Positions 26,536 through 35,548 of a DNA stretch of 64,000 nt are shown in pieces; the stretch's first letter is position 1; each line of letters opens with the position of its first letter. The stretch lies in assembly GCF_028204155.1 (NCBI RefSeq), contig NZ_JAQLOI010000001.1, forward strand, positions 2,852,001-2,916,000. Direction: 5' to 3'. Origin of the DNA: Vibrio algarum. GTDB lineage: Bacteria; Pseudomonadota; Gammaproteobacteria; Enterobacterales; Vibrionaceae. The notes under the pieces were generated by a model that saw nothing but the letters and a program-made list of their open reading frames with translations, ran no database searches and had not been told where the DNA came from. The position numbers and the translations under genes were made by a program.

Positions 26536-27120
26536 TTAGAATACTTCAGCCATCTCTTTTTCAATTAGCTGAATGACAATATGAATAATTTTTATATGGA
26601 TCTCTTGAATGCGATCCGCATAACCAAAATGAGGTACACGAATTTCAATATCGGCGCACCCTGCCATCATGCCGCCATCCTTACCGGTAAGCGCAATCGT
26701 CTTCATCCCCTTCTTCTTAGCAGCTTCAATGGCCTTTAAGATATTACTTGAATTACCAGAAGTAGAAAGCCCCCACAATACATCACCAGACGACCCTACT
26801 GCTTCAACGTAACGGGAGAAAACAAAATCGTAACCAAAGTCATTACTCACGCAGGATAAATGACTTGGATCTGAGATAGCTATACCAGCGTACCCCGGGC
26901 GATCCTCTCTATATCGGCCTGTTAACTCTTCCGCGAAGTGCATAGCATCACAATGTGAACCACCATTGCCGCAAGAAAGTACTTTTCCGCCAAGCTTAAA
27001 CGAATCTGCAATCAGCTTAGCTGCCGCTTCAATTTGTTGAATATTGTGATCATCACTTAAAAATTTATTTAATACTTCTGCCGCTTCATTTAGTTCGGAA
27101 CGAATTAGATCTTGATACAT
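26536..27120 (-). CDS. gmhA: Phosphoheptose isomerase
   Basis: GmhA (LpcA) turns sedoheptulose 7-phosphate into D-glycero-manno-heptose 7-phosphate, the first step to the LPS inner-core heptose. The 194-residue form starting MYQDLIRSELNEA matches the family; a longer start at 27141 adds a non-conserved stretch. The SIS domain shows SCGNGGSHCDAMHFAEEL and GLSTSGNSSNI, and the zinc/catalytic Glu and His residues are at their usual places, including RIQEIHIKIIH. It lies between the TIGR03503 gene and yafJ. Confidence 0.95.
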   Translation of the reverse strand: MYQDLIRSELNEAAEVLNKFLSDDHNIQQIEAAAKLIADSFKLGGKVLSCGNGGSHCDAMHFAEELTGRYREDRPGYAGIAISDPSHLSCVSNDFGYDFVFSRYVEAVGSSGDVLWGLSTSGNSSNILKAIEAAKKKGMKTIALTGKDGGMMAGCADIEIRVPHFGYADRIQEIHIKIIHIVIQLIEKEMAEVF

Positions 27121-27235
27121 GGTGACTCTCACTGTTTTCAAGGGATTAATATTAACTCGGAGTTTACCTAGTTTTGATTTCAGGTGTCGAGCGATTAGAT
27201 AAAAGAATTGGATTTAACATTAAAAAACCACATAA

Positions 27236-27264
27236 AAAAATAGAAGAGCATCAAGCTCTTCTAT
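27236..27264 (-). terminator. Terminator of the dnaQ-TIGR03503 pair
   Basis: On the minus strand TAGAAGAGC pairs with GCTCTTCTA, followed by a run of seven T. It lies about 10 bp after the TIGR03503 stop. Confidence 0.85.
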
Positions 27265-27274
27265 TCCTAATCCA

Positions 27275-28528
27275 CTACTGTTTCGGTGGTGCATCAAGTT
27301 GCATTTCGGGTGCTGAAACTTTACGTACTCTTAGTTTTCGAATGATAAACCAAATGATAAGGCCTAGAATGATGACGACTAAATTACCAACCAATATTGT
27401 TAACATTCCAGTCATTCTGGCCTCTTCTCTATCGCGCTTAATTCTTTCTATTTCGAGAGCCCTACGCTTTTCTTCTTGCAAACGCTGATACTCTTTAGTC
27501 GATTGTTCTATATCGAGCTTCTCCATGACACTGAAAGCAGACTCTTCAACCTGAATGACTAAGTCGCGTTTAGCCGCACCTTCAGTAGCATATACAGTGC
27601 CCTTCCAAGTATGCTTTCCGGGTTTCTGGTCATTAGTGATAGTAAATTCGGTCGTAAAGTCTTCTGGGCCAACGCTACTTTGAGTAAGAATCGTTCTTTT
27701 ATCGGGCGTCGTTTGTTCAATCGTTGCTGCAATGCTACCCGGTAAAACCATACCCTGCTCACCTGTCACCGTGACCAAATGCCCCTCTGTTTCATCCCTT
27801 GATTGGATAAAGCCAACCGTAATTGGAGAAGGGTAAACAAGAACGGTCTGCTCTACTGCTCTTAAAAAAACGCCATTTCCGGAAGTGATAATGGCTCGAT
27901 ATTTACCTGGAGCAACCTCAATAGGAAGCTCCACGGTAAATATACCATCTCCGGATACTTCATCTAACCCTTGGCCATCGTCTTTAAAGGTACCAAGAAT
28001 AGTGGATTCTGGTTCTGAGGTCAGTTCTGGGTTTTCCTCATCCTCAACATGTTGAATAAAGCTAACGCGTAACCTCACTCTATCCAAGAAGTCCTTCAAT
28101 ACTAATGGATTACCATCTTGCGTAAGGCGTGCCGTGAATTTTATTGTCTCGTCCTGATACAGGCGACTAGGAAACTTATCGACATGAAGAAGCAAATTCG
28201 ATAGTAACTTTATATTATTTTTTGGTGTGACCTTGCCGACTGCCTGCCATGGTCCCGGCATCGGGTTTTCAATTGAAATAATGTCCATGCCATTTTCTTC
28301 ATACCAAGACACGGTTTCAGGATGTTCCCATGAATAGTATTTTTTACCATCGGGACGAACCAGTACAACCGATCGGGATGGCGACTTTCGATAAATTACG
28401 AATGAGATTTGTTCTATAGTCGGGTCAACTCGAAATCGGTTGTCCAATAAAGAGACAGATGATTCTGTTTGAGACCAGCTAAAAAAACTGGTCAAAATAC
28501 AGGTGATAAAAAACAGAATCCTAAGCAT
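27275..28528 (-). CDS. TIGR03503 family membrane-anchored protein
   Basis: A 417-residue protein with an N-terminal signal peptide (cleavage near residue 18), a long extracytoplasmic part with beta-sandwich-like segments (GDGIFTVELPI, PGKYRAIITSGNGVF), a Glu/Arg-rich coiled coil (~345-375) and one C-terminal membrane helix (MLTILVGNLVVIILGLIIWF). This fits the TIGR03503 family of Vibrio and Shewanella. Function unknown; the layout suggests a periplasmic sensor or scaffold tethered to the inner membrane. It lies 8 bp after dnaQ and is probably cotranscribed. Confidence 0.75.
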   Translation of the reverse strand: MLRILFFITCILTSFFSWSQTESSVSLLDNRFRVDPTIEQISFVIYRKSPSRSVVLVRPDGKKYYSWEHPETVSWYEENGMDIISIENPMPGPWQAVGKVTPKNNIKLLSNLLLHVDKFPSRLYQDETIKFTARLTQDGNPLVLKDFLDRVRLRVSFIQHVEDEENPELTSEPESTILGTFKDDGQGLDEVSGDGIFTVELPIEVAPGKYRAIITSGNGVFLRAVEQTVLVYPSPITVGFIQSRDETEGHLVTVTGEQGMVLPGSIAATIEQTTPDKRTILTQSSVGPEDFTTEFTITNDQKPGKHTWKGTVYATEGAAKRDLVIQVEESAFSVMEKLDIEQSTKEYQRLQEEKRRALEIERIKRDREEARMTGMLTILVGNLVVIILGLIIWFIIRKLRVRKVSAPEMQLDAPPKQ

Positions 28529-28536
28529 AGTTTCCT

Positions 28537-29274
28537 CTATTGTCGCCAGAGACAGCTTCCGCCTTTCTCTACGATATCTAAACGATTTTGATGTGCTTCT
28601 ATTTCATCGGCAGATGCTCGTAAAACCTTAAGAGATTTTCTACCCGCGTTTACTCGCCTAATGGATTCACCCTCGCTATCTGATTGTTGTTCACTACTGA
28701 ATTGCAATGAAGTCTGCCCCCCAGTCATAAGCAGGTAAACATCAGCTAAGATCTCTGCATCGAGCAATGCACCGTGCAGTGTTCGATGGGAGTTATCTAT
28801 TCCATATCGCTCACAGAGAATATCGAGATTATTTCTCTTGCCGGGGAATATCTTTTTCGCCATGTCAAGAGTATCGGTAATCTTACAATACTGGCTTGTT
28901 TTACCGATTTTAGGATCTAACTTCTCAAACTCATAATCCATAAACCCGACATCGAAGGGTGCGTTATGAGCAACAAGTTCTGCACCTTTGATAAAGTCTA
29001 AGAATTCTTGATGAACTTGCCTATATTCAGGTTTGTCGCGAAGAAATTCGTCTGTGATACCGTGCACGTCAATTGCATCTTCTTGAATCAACCGATCAGG
29101 TTTCACATAAACGTGAAAGTGCTTACCCGTTAGCTTTCTATCAACGATTTCTACTGCACCAATTTCAATAATTCGATGCCCAAGATAAGTTGGTCCACCT
29201 TCTCGGTTCATACCGGTCGTTTCGGTATCGAGTACGACGATTCGTTGTTGGTTCAAATTGTTACTAGTATTCAT
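28537..29274 (-). CDS. dnaQ: DNA polymerase III epsilon subunit (proofreading exonuclease)
   Basis: DnaQ is the 3'-5' proofreading exonuclease of the replicative polymerase; it binds the alpha subunit, whose gene dnaE is also in this window. The DEDDh motifs are visible: Exo I VLDTETTGM (Asp16, Glu18), Exo II HNAPFDVGFM, and Exo III HRTLHGALLDAEILA. A C-terminal tail (residues ~190-245) for alpha binding ends SCLWRQ. It is divergent from rnhA over 63 bp, the arrangement conserved in enterics and vibrios. Confidence 0.97.
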   Translation of the reverse strand: MNTSNNLNQQRIVVLDTETTGMNREGGPTYLGHRIIEIGAVEIVDRKLTGKHFHVYVKPDRLIQEDAIDVHGITDEFLRDKPEYRQVHQEFLDFIKGAELVAHNAPFDVGFMDYEFEKLDPKIGKTSQYCKITDTLDMAKKIFPGKRNNLDILCERYGIDNSHRTLHGALLDAEILADVYLLMTGGQTSLQFSSEQQSDSEGESIRRVNAGRKSLKVLRASADEIEAHQNRLDIVEKGGSCLWRQ

Positions 29275-29337
29275 AATGATATCTATGTCAGACTATATTT
29301 ATACTGAAATCAGCGCATTGAGCAATAGTATCAAATC

Positions 29338-29799
29338 ATGACGAAACAAGTTGAAGTTTTCACAGACGGTTCATGTTTAGGCAACCCCGGTCCCGGAGGC
29401 TATGGCATCGTCCTTAGATATAAAAAAACCGAAAAGCAACTGGCTAAAGGCTATACTTTGACAACAAATAACCGTATGGAAATGATGGCGGCCGTCGTCG
29501 CACTAAAAGCACTGAAAGAGCCTTGCCACGTCATTTTAACAACGGACAGCCAATATGTTCGCCAGGGAATCACCAAATGGATTCACAACTGGAAAAAACG
29601 GGAATGGATAACGTCAGATAAAAAGCCCGTAAAAAATGCAGACCTTTGGAAAGCATTAGATTTTGAAGCTTCTCGCCATTTCGTAGATTGGCACTGGGTT
29701 AAAGGGCATGCGGGGCATAGAGAAAACGAAATATGCGATGATATAGCAAGAGCCGCAGCAGAAAAACCAACCGAGATAGATGAAGGGTATAAAGGATAA
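29338..29799 (+). CDS. rnhA: Ribonuclease HI
   Basis: RNase HI cuts the RNA strand of RNA-DNA hybrids. All four catalytic acids stand at the E. coli numbering: Asp10 (VFTDGSCLGNPG), Glu48 (NNRMEMMA), Asp70 (LTTDSQYV) and Asp134 (CDDIARAAA); His124 lies in KGHAGH. At 153 residues it has the normal length. It is divergent from dnaQ and convergent with yafS. The second RNase H gene, rnhB, lies 12 kb away in this window. Confidence 0.97.
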   Translation: MTKQVEVFTDGSCLGNPGPGGYGIVLRYKKTEKQLAKGYTLTTNNRMEMMAAVVALKALKEPCHVILTTDSQYVRQGITKWIHNWKKREWITSDKKPVKNADLWKALDFEASRHFVDWHWVKGHAGHRENEICDDIARAAAEKPTEIDEGYKG

Positions 29800-29812
29800 A
29801 TCACTTGAGATA

Positions 29813-30559
29813 CTAATCTGAATTATTGGTCGATTCGGCGCGACTTTCTACTCTCATATTCACTCCAACTGGCGATAGCTTTCTCTTTAGTCGCCAGTGC
29901 GGCTTAATCAGTTTAAGGGGGTACGTTCTTTTTCTTGCCACAATAAAATAGAGGCTACCACATGGGGCTAACCTATCACCCATGCTATTCTCCAACCAAG
30001 TCCAAAACGGGTGTTTCATTGGAAAAACCGCATATCTATCGGTATGAACCACCTGGTAATTCAATAAGCCAAGCCAATCCCTTATACGATGAGGAGTAAA
30101 CATTCGACCACTCCAAGGCAGACTATTCTTCCTCCATGGCATTAAACTGGCAAGCCCCGTTAAGCTAACTGGATTAAAACCCGTAATAATTAGATAGCCG
30201 TCATCGACCATCACTCTATCAACTTCTCGTAGTAGACGATGTGGGTCACTACAGAAATCTAATTGATGAGCGAGAAGGACGACATCGACACTTTTTTCTA
30301 AGAAGGGAAGATCATAAGGATCGGCAATGACAGTATGCAATGAGTTTTCAACATCAAGGTTGACTTGATGCTGAATATTACACATTCTACTAGCTATCTC
30401 ACAACTTAGTCCACCTAGCTTTAACATGTGATAACCAAATAATTTAGGGCACCATTCGTCGAGTCTCATTTGAATAGACTCAGATACCCACTCACCATTT
30501 TTAAGGTGTTGCCATGAGTGAGGTTGTTCGATTATTTTTGAAGTACGAACTGGTTTCAT
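29813..30559 (-). CDS. SAM-dependent methyltransferase (YafS-like)
   Basis: A 248-residue class I SAM methyltransferase-like protein. The SAM-binding part covers residues ~40-150, with a DPYDLPFLEKSVDVVLLAH segment corresponding to motif II and an LREVDRVMVDDGYLIITGFN stretch after it. The C-terminal part is basic. It fits YafS, which sits beside rnhA in E. coli as here. Substrate unknown. It is divergent from gloB over a short spacer. Confidence 0.82.
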   Translation of the reverse strand: MKPVRTSKIIEQPHSWQHLKNGEWVSESIQMRLDEWCPKLFGYHMLKLGGLSCEIASRMCNIQHQVNLDVENSLHTVIADPYDLPFLEKSVDVVLLAHQLDFCSDPHRLLREVDRVMVDDGYLIITGFNPVSLTGLASLMPWRKNSLPWSGRMFTPHRIRDWLGLLNYQVVHTDRYAVFPMKHPFWTWLENSMGDRLAPCGSLYFIVARKRTYPLKLIKPHWRLKRKLSPVGVNMRVESRAESTNNSD

Positions 30560-30596
30560 CGATATCCTAACTTACAATTCATTGCTGGAGAATAAA

Positions 30597-31355
30597 ATGT
30601 TAACCATCAAGAGCATACCCGCATTCAATGACAATTACATCTGGCTAATTCAAAATAGCGACCTACGCTGTGCGATTGTTGACCCAGGAGATGCCAAACC
30701 CGTACTTCAATATTTAGAACAGCAAAACCTTACCTTAGAAGCGATCCTTATAACTCACCACCACAAGGACCACGTTGGCGGAGTGCCAGCCTTGTTGGAC
30801 TCGTTTCCTAACATTAAGATTGTTGGCCCAGAAAAAGAAGATATTCCTTACCTTACGCATCATTTAAATGGCGGAGACCAATTTTCCCTGTTTGATGAAA
30901 CGTTCTTAGTTATTGACCTACCAGGACATACACTTGGACACCTTGGGTATGTGGGCGATGGGAAGTTATTTAGTGGCGACGTTTTATTCTCAGCTGGATG
31001 CGGCCGCATTTTTGAAGGCTCGCCAGAACAAATGTTTGATTCGATAAACAAGATACTCGCCCTTCCCGATGACACCAAGGTGTACCCTGCTCACGAATAT
31101 ACTAGCGCTAACGTTTCGTTTGCACTGGCCGTCGAGCCAGGTAATAAAGATCTACTCACTTATAGAGAAGATGTCTTTCAATTGAGAGCAGAACGAAAAC
31201 CAACGCTACCAACAACCTTACAAAAAGAAAAATTGATTAACCCTTTTTTACGAGTGGATCAACCTAGCGTGGTCAATTCTATAGCAAATAGGACCAAAGA
31301 AACGTCACCATTAGCAGTCTTTACTGCATTAAGGGAGTGGAAGAACGCATTTTAA
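30597..31355 (+). CDS. gloB: Hydroxyacylglutathione hydrolase (glyoxalase II)
   Basis: GloB hydrolyses S-lactoylglutathione to lactate, the second step of methylglyoxal detoxification. The 252-residue metallo-beta-lactamase fold enzyme has the metal motif THHHKDH (residues 53-59), the LPGHTLGH ligand, the GDVLFSAGCGR segment and YPAHEYT. The ATG at 30597 is preferred, with GGAG 7 bp upstream; a TTG at 30582 precedes it without support. The next gene, mltD, follows 70 bp later, as in E. coli. Confidence 0.95.
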   Translation: MLTIKSIPAFNDNYIWLIQNSDLRCAIVDPGDAKPVLQYLEQQNLTLEAILITHHHKDHVGGVPALLDSFPNIKIVGPEKEDIPYLTHHLNGGDQFSLFDETFLVIDLPGHTLGHLGYVGDGKLFSGDVLFSAGCGRIFEGSPEQMFDSINKILALPDDTKVYPAHEYTSANVSFALAVEPGNKDLLTYREDVFQLRAERKPTLPTTLQKEKLINPFLRVDQPSVVNSIANRTKETSPLAVFTALREWKNAF

Positions 31356-31425
31356 CATTTTCTCGCTTGTCTCTGAATATGACCGCAAGTATCATCAGCA
31401 GTCAATTTTTAACAAGGTTAGCTAA

Positions 31426-33033
31426 ATGAGAATGCTGTTTAGTTGGGTCGTTGTACTGCTGTTGGCAGGTTGCCAAGCGACTCAACAAATTGACTCTTCT
31501 TCTGAGACAAATGACACCACAGGTAAGACCCCTTCATCAGACTCCAATTCGAATGCTGTAATTAGTAGTGATACTGATACGATCAATGCAGCGAAAGATG
31601 GAACTGCGTCGTCACAAAGTGATAGCAATAAACCAGATATTACACCTTGGAATCGCGATGATGTTTGGGAACGCATTGCGATGCAACTGAAATTAGAAGT
31701 ACCCGACCATAAAAGAGTAGAGTATTACCGAAATTGGTTTATCACTCACCCGAGTCATATGGTGGAAGTATCTCGACGCGCCGAACCTTTCTTATATCTG
31801 ATTGTTGAAAAAATAGAAGAACGCCATTTACCATTAGAGCTGGCACTTCTTCCTGTTGTTGAAAGCTCGTTTGACGCCTTCGCTTATTCACACGGTAGCG
31901 CAGCTGGACTGTGGCAATTTGTACCTAGCACCGGAAAAATGTATGGCTTAGAACAAAATTACTGGTACGACGGCAGACGCGATGTTGAATTCGCCACAGA
32001 TGCCGCACTGGAATTCTTAGTTTCTCTGAACAAACGATTTAATGGCGACTGGAATCTTGCTATAGCAGCTTATAACAGTGGCGGTGGACGCGTTTCACGC
32101 GCAATCACGAAAAACAAGAAAGCAGGAAAGCCGATAGACTTTTTCTCTCTTGAACTACCTAAAGAGACCAGTAGCTATGTACCAAAATTATTGGCCTTAG
32201 CCGATGTTGTCGCAAACCAAGAGAAATATGGCATTAGTATTCCACCTATCGCCAATAAACCTGTTTTAGAAAGTGTCGACCCGAAAGAGCAGCTAGATTT
32301 AGCCATAGCGGCTAACTATGCTGGCCTTACCGTTACTGAGCTTCAAAGCTACAATCCTGCATATAATCAATGGGCAACAGCCCCTGAAGGCCCGTTTCAT
32401 TTTCTACTTCCATTAGCGTCCATCGACCAGTTTACGAAGTCGGTAGAAGGGAACCGAGGGAAAGGTGTAAAGCTTGTTCGGTATAAAGTGAAATCGGGTG
32501 ATACTCTAAGTGTGATAGCAAGAAAGCATGATACAACGAGTAAAATTATCCGCACAGCCAATAGTCTTTCAAGCAATATGATCCGTGTTGGTCAACACTT
32601 GATGATCCCAACATCAACAAAAGGTGATGATACCTATGCGCTTAGCGCCAAAAACCGCTTAGCTAAAACACAGTCTACTGCCAAAGGTAAATTTAAGGTT
32701 ACTCATACTGTTGCGAGCGGTGATAGCTTATGGACAATTTCAAGAAAGCACAATGTCTCTTATCAGTCCTTAGCTAAATGGAACGGAATGGGGCCAAGAG
32801 ATACGCTAAAAATAGGTCAAAAGCTAGTTATTTGGAAAAATAACAGTGATGGTGCAATTATGCGAACAGTGCATTATAAAGTTCGCACAGGAGACACCAT
32901 CAGTGGTATAGCGAGCAAATTCAAAGTCAAAAGTGCTGACATTGTAAAATGGAACAATTTGGCAAAGAAAAAATACATAAAACCAGGGCAAAGCCTGAAG
33001 CTTTATGTCGATGTGACTAAGGTCAGCGTATGA
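31426..33033 (+). CDS. mltD: Membrane-bound lytic murein transglycosylase D
   Basis: MltD cleaves peptidoglycan glycan strands, forming anhydro-muropeptides, from the outer-membrane side of the periplasm. The 535-residue lipoprotein has a signal peptide with lipobox LAGC (Cys16), a Ser/Asp-rich linker (~20-70), the SLT domain with catalytic Glu146 in PVVESSFDA and the GLWQFVPSTG and AAYNSGGGRV motifs, then three LysM repeats beginning about residues 354, 424 and 484 (each with a SGD/TGD core). The next gene overlaps its stop by 4 bp. Confidence 0.95.
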   Translation: MRMLFSWVVVLLLAGCQATQQIDSSSETNDTTGKTPSSDSNSNAVISSDTDTINAAKDGTASSQSDSNKPDITPWNRDDVWERIAMQLKLEVPDHKRVEYYRNWFITHPSHMVEVSRRAEPFLYLIVEKIEERHLPLELALLPVVESSFDAFAYSHGSAAGLWQFVPSTGKMYGLEQNYWYDGRRDVEFATDAALEFLVSLNKRFNGDWNLAIAAYNSGGGRVSRAITKNKKAGKPIDFFSLELPKETSSYVPKLLALADVVANQEKYGISIPPIANKPVLESVDPKEQLDLAIAANYAGLTVTELQSYNPAYNQWATAPEGPFHFLLPLASIDQFTKSVEGNRGKGVKLVRYKVKSGDTLSVIARKHDTTSKIIRTANSLSSNMIRVGQHLMIPTSTKGDDTYALSAKNRLAKTQSTAKGKFKVTHTVASGDSLWTISRKHNVSYQSLAKWNGMGPRDTLKIGQKLVIWKNNSDGAIMRTVHYKVRTGDTISGIASKFKVKSADIVKWNNLAKKKYIKPGQSLKLYVDVTKVSV

Positions 33034-33719
33034 TAGTTCCTTCTAGTAACCCATTGATAATGGTAGTAGATATATTTAGGTCTCCAACTTCATGCTTCGC
33101 TGCGCTTTATCAACGAGGCGCTTGGGGCTGGCAAACCTACATACTTCTGTTACTAACGCCATTTTTATTCTGGGGATATTACTTCGACATCGTTGATTTC
33201 GAATGGTTAAAATACAATTTAACTGAACAACTTCAAGCGTCGTCTCCAGATAAAATAGCGCTACTCGAAAAAAACACGCTTATGGCAAGTGAGATTCTAA
33301 ACACGGTATTAAATAGAACGCTAAATATCGGCTTGCTTGCATTTTGGTTTTTCTTAGCTGCAAAACCGAGCCGCCATCAGCATGGGTATTGGAAATGGTT
33401 TGCAGCGTCTAGCGTCGTTATTTTTCCAGCTGTTATTGGCGACTTTGCAAGTTATGTGAGTCTGCTAGTTAACCATGGTAACGTGATGAGCTATGCCGCC
33501 GACTTAAATAGTCTAAATGGCTTGCTTAAACTGCCATTAACAAGTGAGTGGTCTTCATTTACTCGCGCATTCCCTCTACTGCTGCCATGGTATATTGTAC
33601 TTGGTTATGCAGCTATTGGCGCTTGGACCGAATTTACTAAAGGTCAAGCTTTGGCTATTTCCGCTCTTCCTTGGCTTGGTTATTACTTTATATGGGCTTT
33701 GTATATTCTGATTTTTTAG
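33030..33719 (+). CDS. Yip1-family multi-pass membrane protein
   Basis: A 229-residue inner-membrane protein with about five or six helices and the pattern of the bacterial Yip1 (YIP1/DUF1282) group; the N-terminal NPLIMVVDIFRSPTSCFAAL resembles the region before the first helix in that group. Function unknown. Its ATG overlaps the mltD stop (ATGA at 33030-33033), so it is translationally coupled to mltD. It ends 3 bp before the convergent yafD stop. The family call is moderately sure. Confidence 0.7.
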   Translation: MIVPSSNPLIMVVDIFRSPTSCFAALYQRGAWGWQTYILLLLTPFLFWGYYFDIVDFEWLKYNLTEQLQASSPDKIALLEKNTLMASEILNTVLNRTLNIGLLAFWFFLAAKPSRHQHGYWKWFAASSVVIFPAVIGDFASYVSLLVNHGNVMSYAADLNSLNGLLKLPLTSEWSSFTRAFPLLLPWYIVLGYAAIGAWTEFTKGQALAISALPWLGYYFIWALYILIF

Positions 33720-33722
33720 ACT

Positions 33723-34577
33723 TTATTCACTAAGCATAAAGCTAATTATTAAAGGATTATGATCTGAAGCGTCCGTTATGGGCGCTTTTGCATTTATCGC
33801 CTGTAGGCCTTTGTAAAACACATGATCCAACGGTAAGCCGTTTACAAAACGTTTACGATGATCTGGCTCGAACTCGATTTCTTTTAAGCCCAACTCATTA
33901 ACCCCTGCCCTTAGTCGTGCAAATCTATCCTCATTCCATGTATTAAAATCCCCCGCCAGAATAATCGGACCCTTATGTAGCAATAGTTCCTTTTTTAACA
34001 CATTGAGTTGCTGTTCGTACTCCTTTGTGCCTAACGTAAAATTGATGGCATGCAAGTTAACAACGGCGAGTTCTTCATTGTTGGATAAAAGATAGCGAGC
34101 ATACAACCCTGCCTTAGGTAACCTTAACCACGGCTCTTTAAAGCCATACGCACAAGCAATAATAGGAAATTCTGAAGCGAGGTTAATAATGCCAGCGCTC
34201 GTATCAAAAGCAGAAAATGCTTGTACATAGTTGCTGCCCCAATCTTGACGCTCAATCCAACTTAGAAATGTTTTTGTTAAGCTCGCTTCTTGAAGCAAAA
34301 GAAGTTGAGAGTCATGACTAAATTCATTTAAAGCTGGTTCCCAATTGTCTCGATTCTGTTTGTATATATTCCAGACCAACAGGTTCAGTTTGCCGTTTTT
34401 ATCAATGGGTTTAGGTAAAGCGTTGTGATAACAAACGGGCGTAACATGGTCTTGTTCTTGACCTAGTAATAATTGCCGAGGCTGGTCAGGCACATCAAAA
34501 ACTATCTGAAATGACAATGTGATCAATGCGACAAATAAGATACATATCAATAGAACCGCTTTAATTGCTTTTTTCAT
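33723..34577 (-). CDS. yafD: Endonuclease/exonuclease/phosphatase family protein (YafD-like)
   Basis: A 284-residue protein with one N-terminal membrane helix (residues ~6-28) and an EEP-fold domain beginning LNLLVWNIYKQNRDNW. The Glu of LLLQEAS, NLHAINF, AGDFNTWN and the closing SDHNPL are the active-site signatures of the fold (metal Glu, Asp/Asn, His). The membrane anchor and the mltD-gloB-rnhA neighbourhood fit E. coli YafD. The substrate is unknown; phosphodiester or lipid phosphatase activity is possible. Confidence 0.85.
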   Translation of the reverse strand: MKKAIKAVLLICILFVALITLSFQIVFDVPDQPRQLLLGQEQDHVTPVCYHNALPKPIDKNGKLNLLVWNIYKQNRDNWEPALNEFSHDSQLLLLQEASLTKTFLSWIERQDWGSNYVQAFSAFDTSAGIINLASEFPIIACAYGFKEPWLRLPKAGLYARYLLSNNEELAVVNLHAINFTLGTKEYEQQLNVLKKELLLHKGPIILAGDFNTWNEDRFARLRAGVNELGLKEIEFEPDHRKRFVNGLPLDHVFYKGLQAINAKAPITDASDHNPLIISFMLSE

Positions 34578-34639
34578 ACCGCACCCTCTAAATCGTCCAA
34601 CCTTTTTCTAGTAATGCTGTTCGGCTCATGCCAAGTATG

Positions 34640-34703
34640 TCGTCATTTCCGTTGAAACAGGAAATTTAGGAGGAATTAGATTTTCACTATCGTAGGAATG
34701 GCA
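34640..34703. repeat. Possible decayed palindromic element
   Basis: The ends read CGTCATTTCC and GGAATGGC, roughly inverted, with an inner TTTCC/GGAAA hairpin. The segment lies in the non-coding spacer between glnB and yafD. It resembles the CGTCATTCCC-type hairpin seen after bcp. I see no open frame and cannot show that it is repeated elsewhere. Confidence 0.3.
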
Positions 34704-34733
34704 CTACATAAAAAGGTTTCAGCTTAGAAAACA

Positions 34734-34759
34734 AAAAAGGAGCCTTAGCTCCTTTTTTC
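34734..34759 (-). terminator. Terminator of glnB
   Basis: AAAAAAGGAGC/GCTCCTTTTTT stem with a 4-nt loop, 13 bp after the glnB stop. Confidence 0.9.
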
Positions 34760-34771
34760 ACTTAACCGTTT

Positions 34772-35110
34772 TTAGATAGCGTCTTCATCTTCTTCGCCAG
34801 TACGAATACGCACCACACGATCAACATTTGTGACGAATATTTTACCGTCACCTATTTTACCCGTTTGAGCAGTATCAATAATCGTGTCGATGCATTGATC
34901 AACAACATCGCTATTAACGACGATTTCAAGCTTAACTTTAGGTAAAAAGTCAACCACATACTCAGCTCCACGGTAAAGCTCTGTGTGACCTTTCTGACGA
35001 CCAAAACCTTTAACCTCAGATACTGTCATCCCTGTAATGCCAACTTCTGCTAGCGCTTCACGAACATCATCCAATTTAAACGGCTTGATGATAGCTTCAA
35101 TCTTTTTCAT
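34772..35110 (-). CDS. glnB: Nitrogen regulatory protein P-II
   Basis: P-II senses 2-oxoglutarate, ATP/ADP and, through uridylylation, glutamine, and controls NtrB and glutamine synthetase adenylylation. The 112-residue product has the T-loop with uridylylated Tyr51 (TELYRGAEYVVDF) and the B-loop TGKIGDGKIFV. GlnB rather than GlnK is preferred because no amtB gene is next to it. The uridylylating enzyme GlnD is encoded at 57.7 kb in this window. The cytochrome c gene lies 79 bp upstream. Confidence 0.93.
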   Translation of the reverse strand: MKKIEAIIKPFKLDDVREALAEVGITGMTVSEVKGFGRQKGHTELYRGAEYVVDFLPKVKLEIVVNSDVVDQCIDTIIDTAQTGKIGDGKIFVTNVDRVVRIRTGEEDEDAI

Positions 35111-35189
35111 ATTAATCCCTTAATCTTACATCTATGACAGCATTATTATTGAAATCAACTAAATAACCAATGCTAACGATTTAATAAAC

Positions 35190-35501
35190 TTATTTCATTT
35201 GCGAGTAGTATGCCGCCAGATTTTCAATATCTTGATCACTTAGCATGGACGCTTGTGGCTGCATTATTGCGGCATTACCACCACTTCGCTCTTTGGTGCG
35301 ATAAGCTTTAATTGAAGAAATAATGTACTTCTCATTTTGACCTGCAAGGTTTGGGTACCCATCAATTGACGATATACCTGCAACCCCATGACAAGCGCCG
35401 CACACCATTGACTTAGCTTTACCCGCTACTGGGTCTCCAGCCAACACAGAACCACTAAACAGTACAGTACTCATTACTAATCCAGTTACTAACTTATTCA
35501 T
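35190..35501 (-). CDS. Class I cytochrome c (c553-like)
   Basis: A 103-residue periplasmic monoheme cytochrome c. A Sec signal peptide ends at VLA-GDP (cleavage after residue ~21); the heme site is CGACH (Cys34, Cys37, His38) and the axial methionine probably lies in ASMLSDQDIENLAAYY. It likely carries electrons to a terminal oxidase, but the partner is not shown. It lies 47 bp after tilS on the same strand and 79 bp before glnB, a usual Vibrio order. Confidence 0.9.
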   Translation of the reverse strand: MNKLVTGLVMSTVLFSGSVLAGDPVAGKAKSMVCGACHGVAGISSIDGYPNLAGQNEKYIISSIKAYRTKERSGGNAAIMQPQASMLSDQDIENLAAYYSQMK

Positions 35502-35548
35502 AACTCTTCCTTTAATTTTAAGATATTCTAATTATCGAGCTTACTCTC

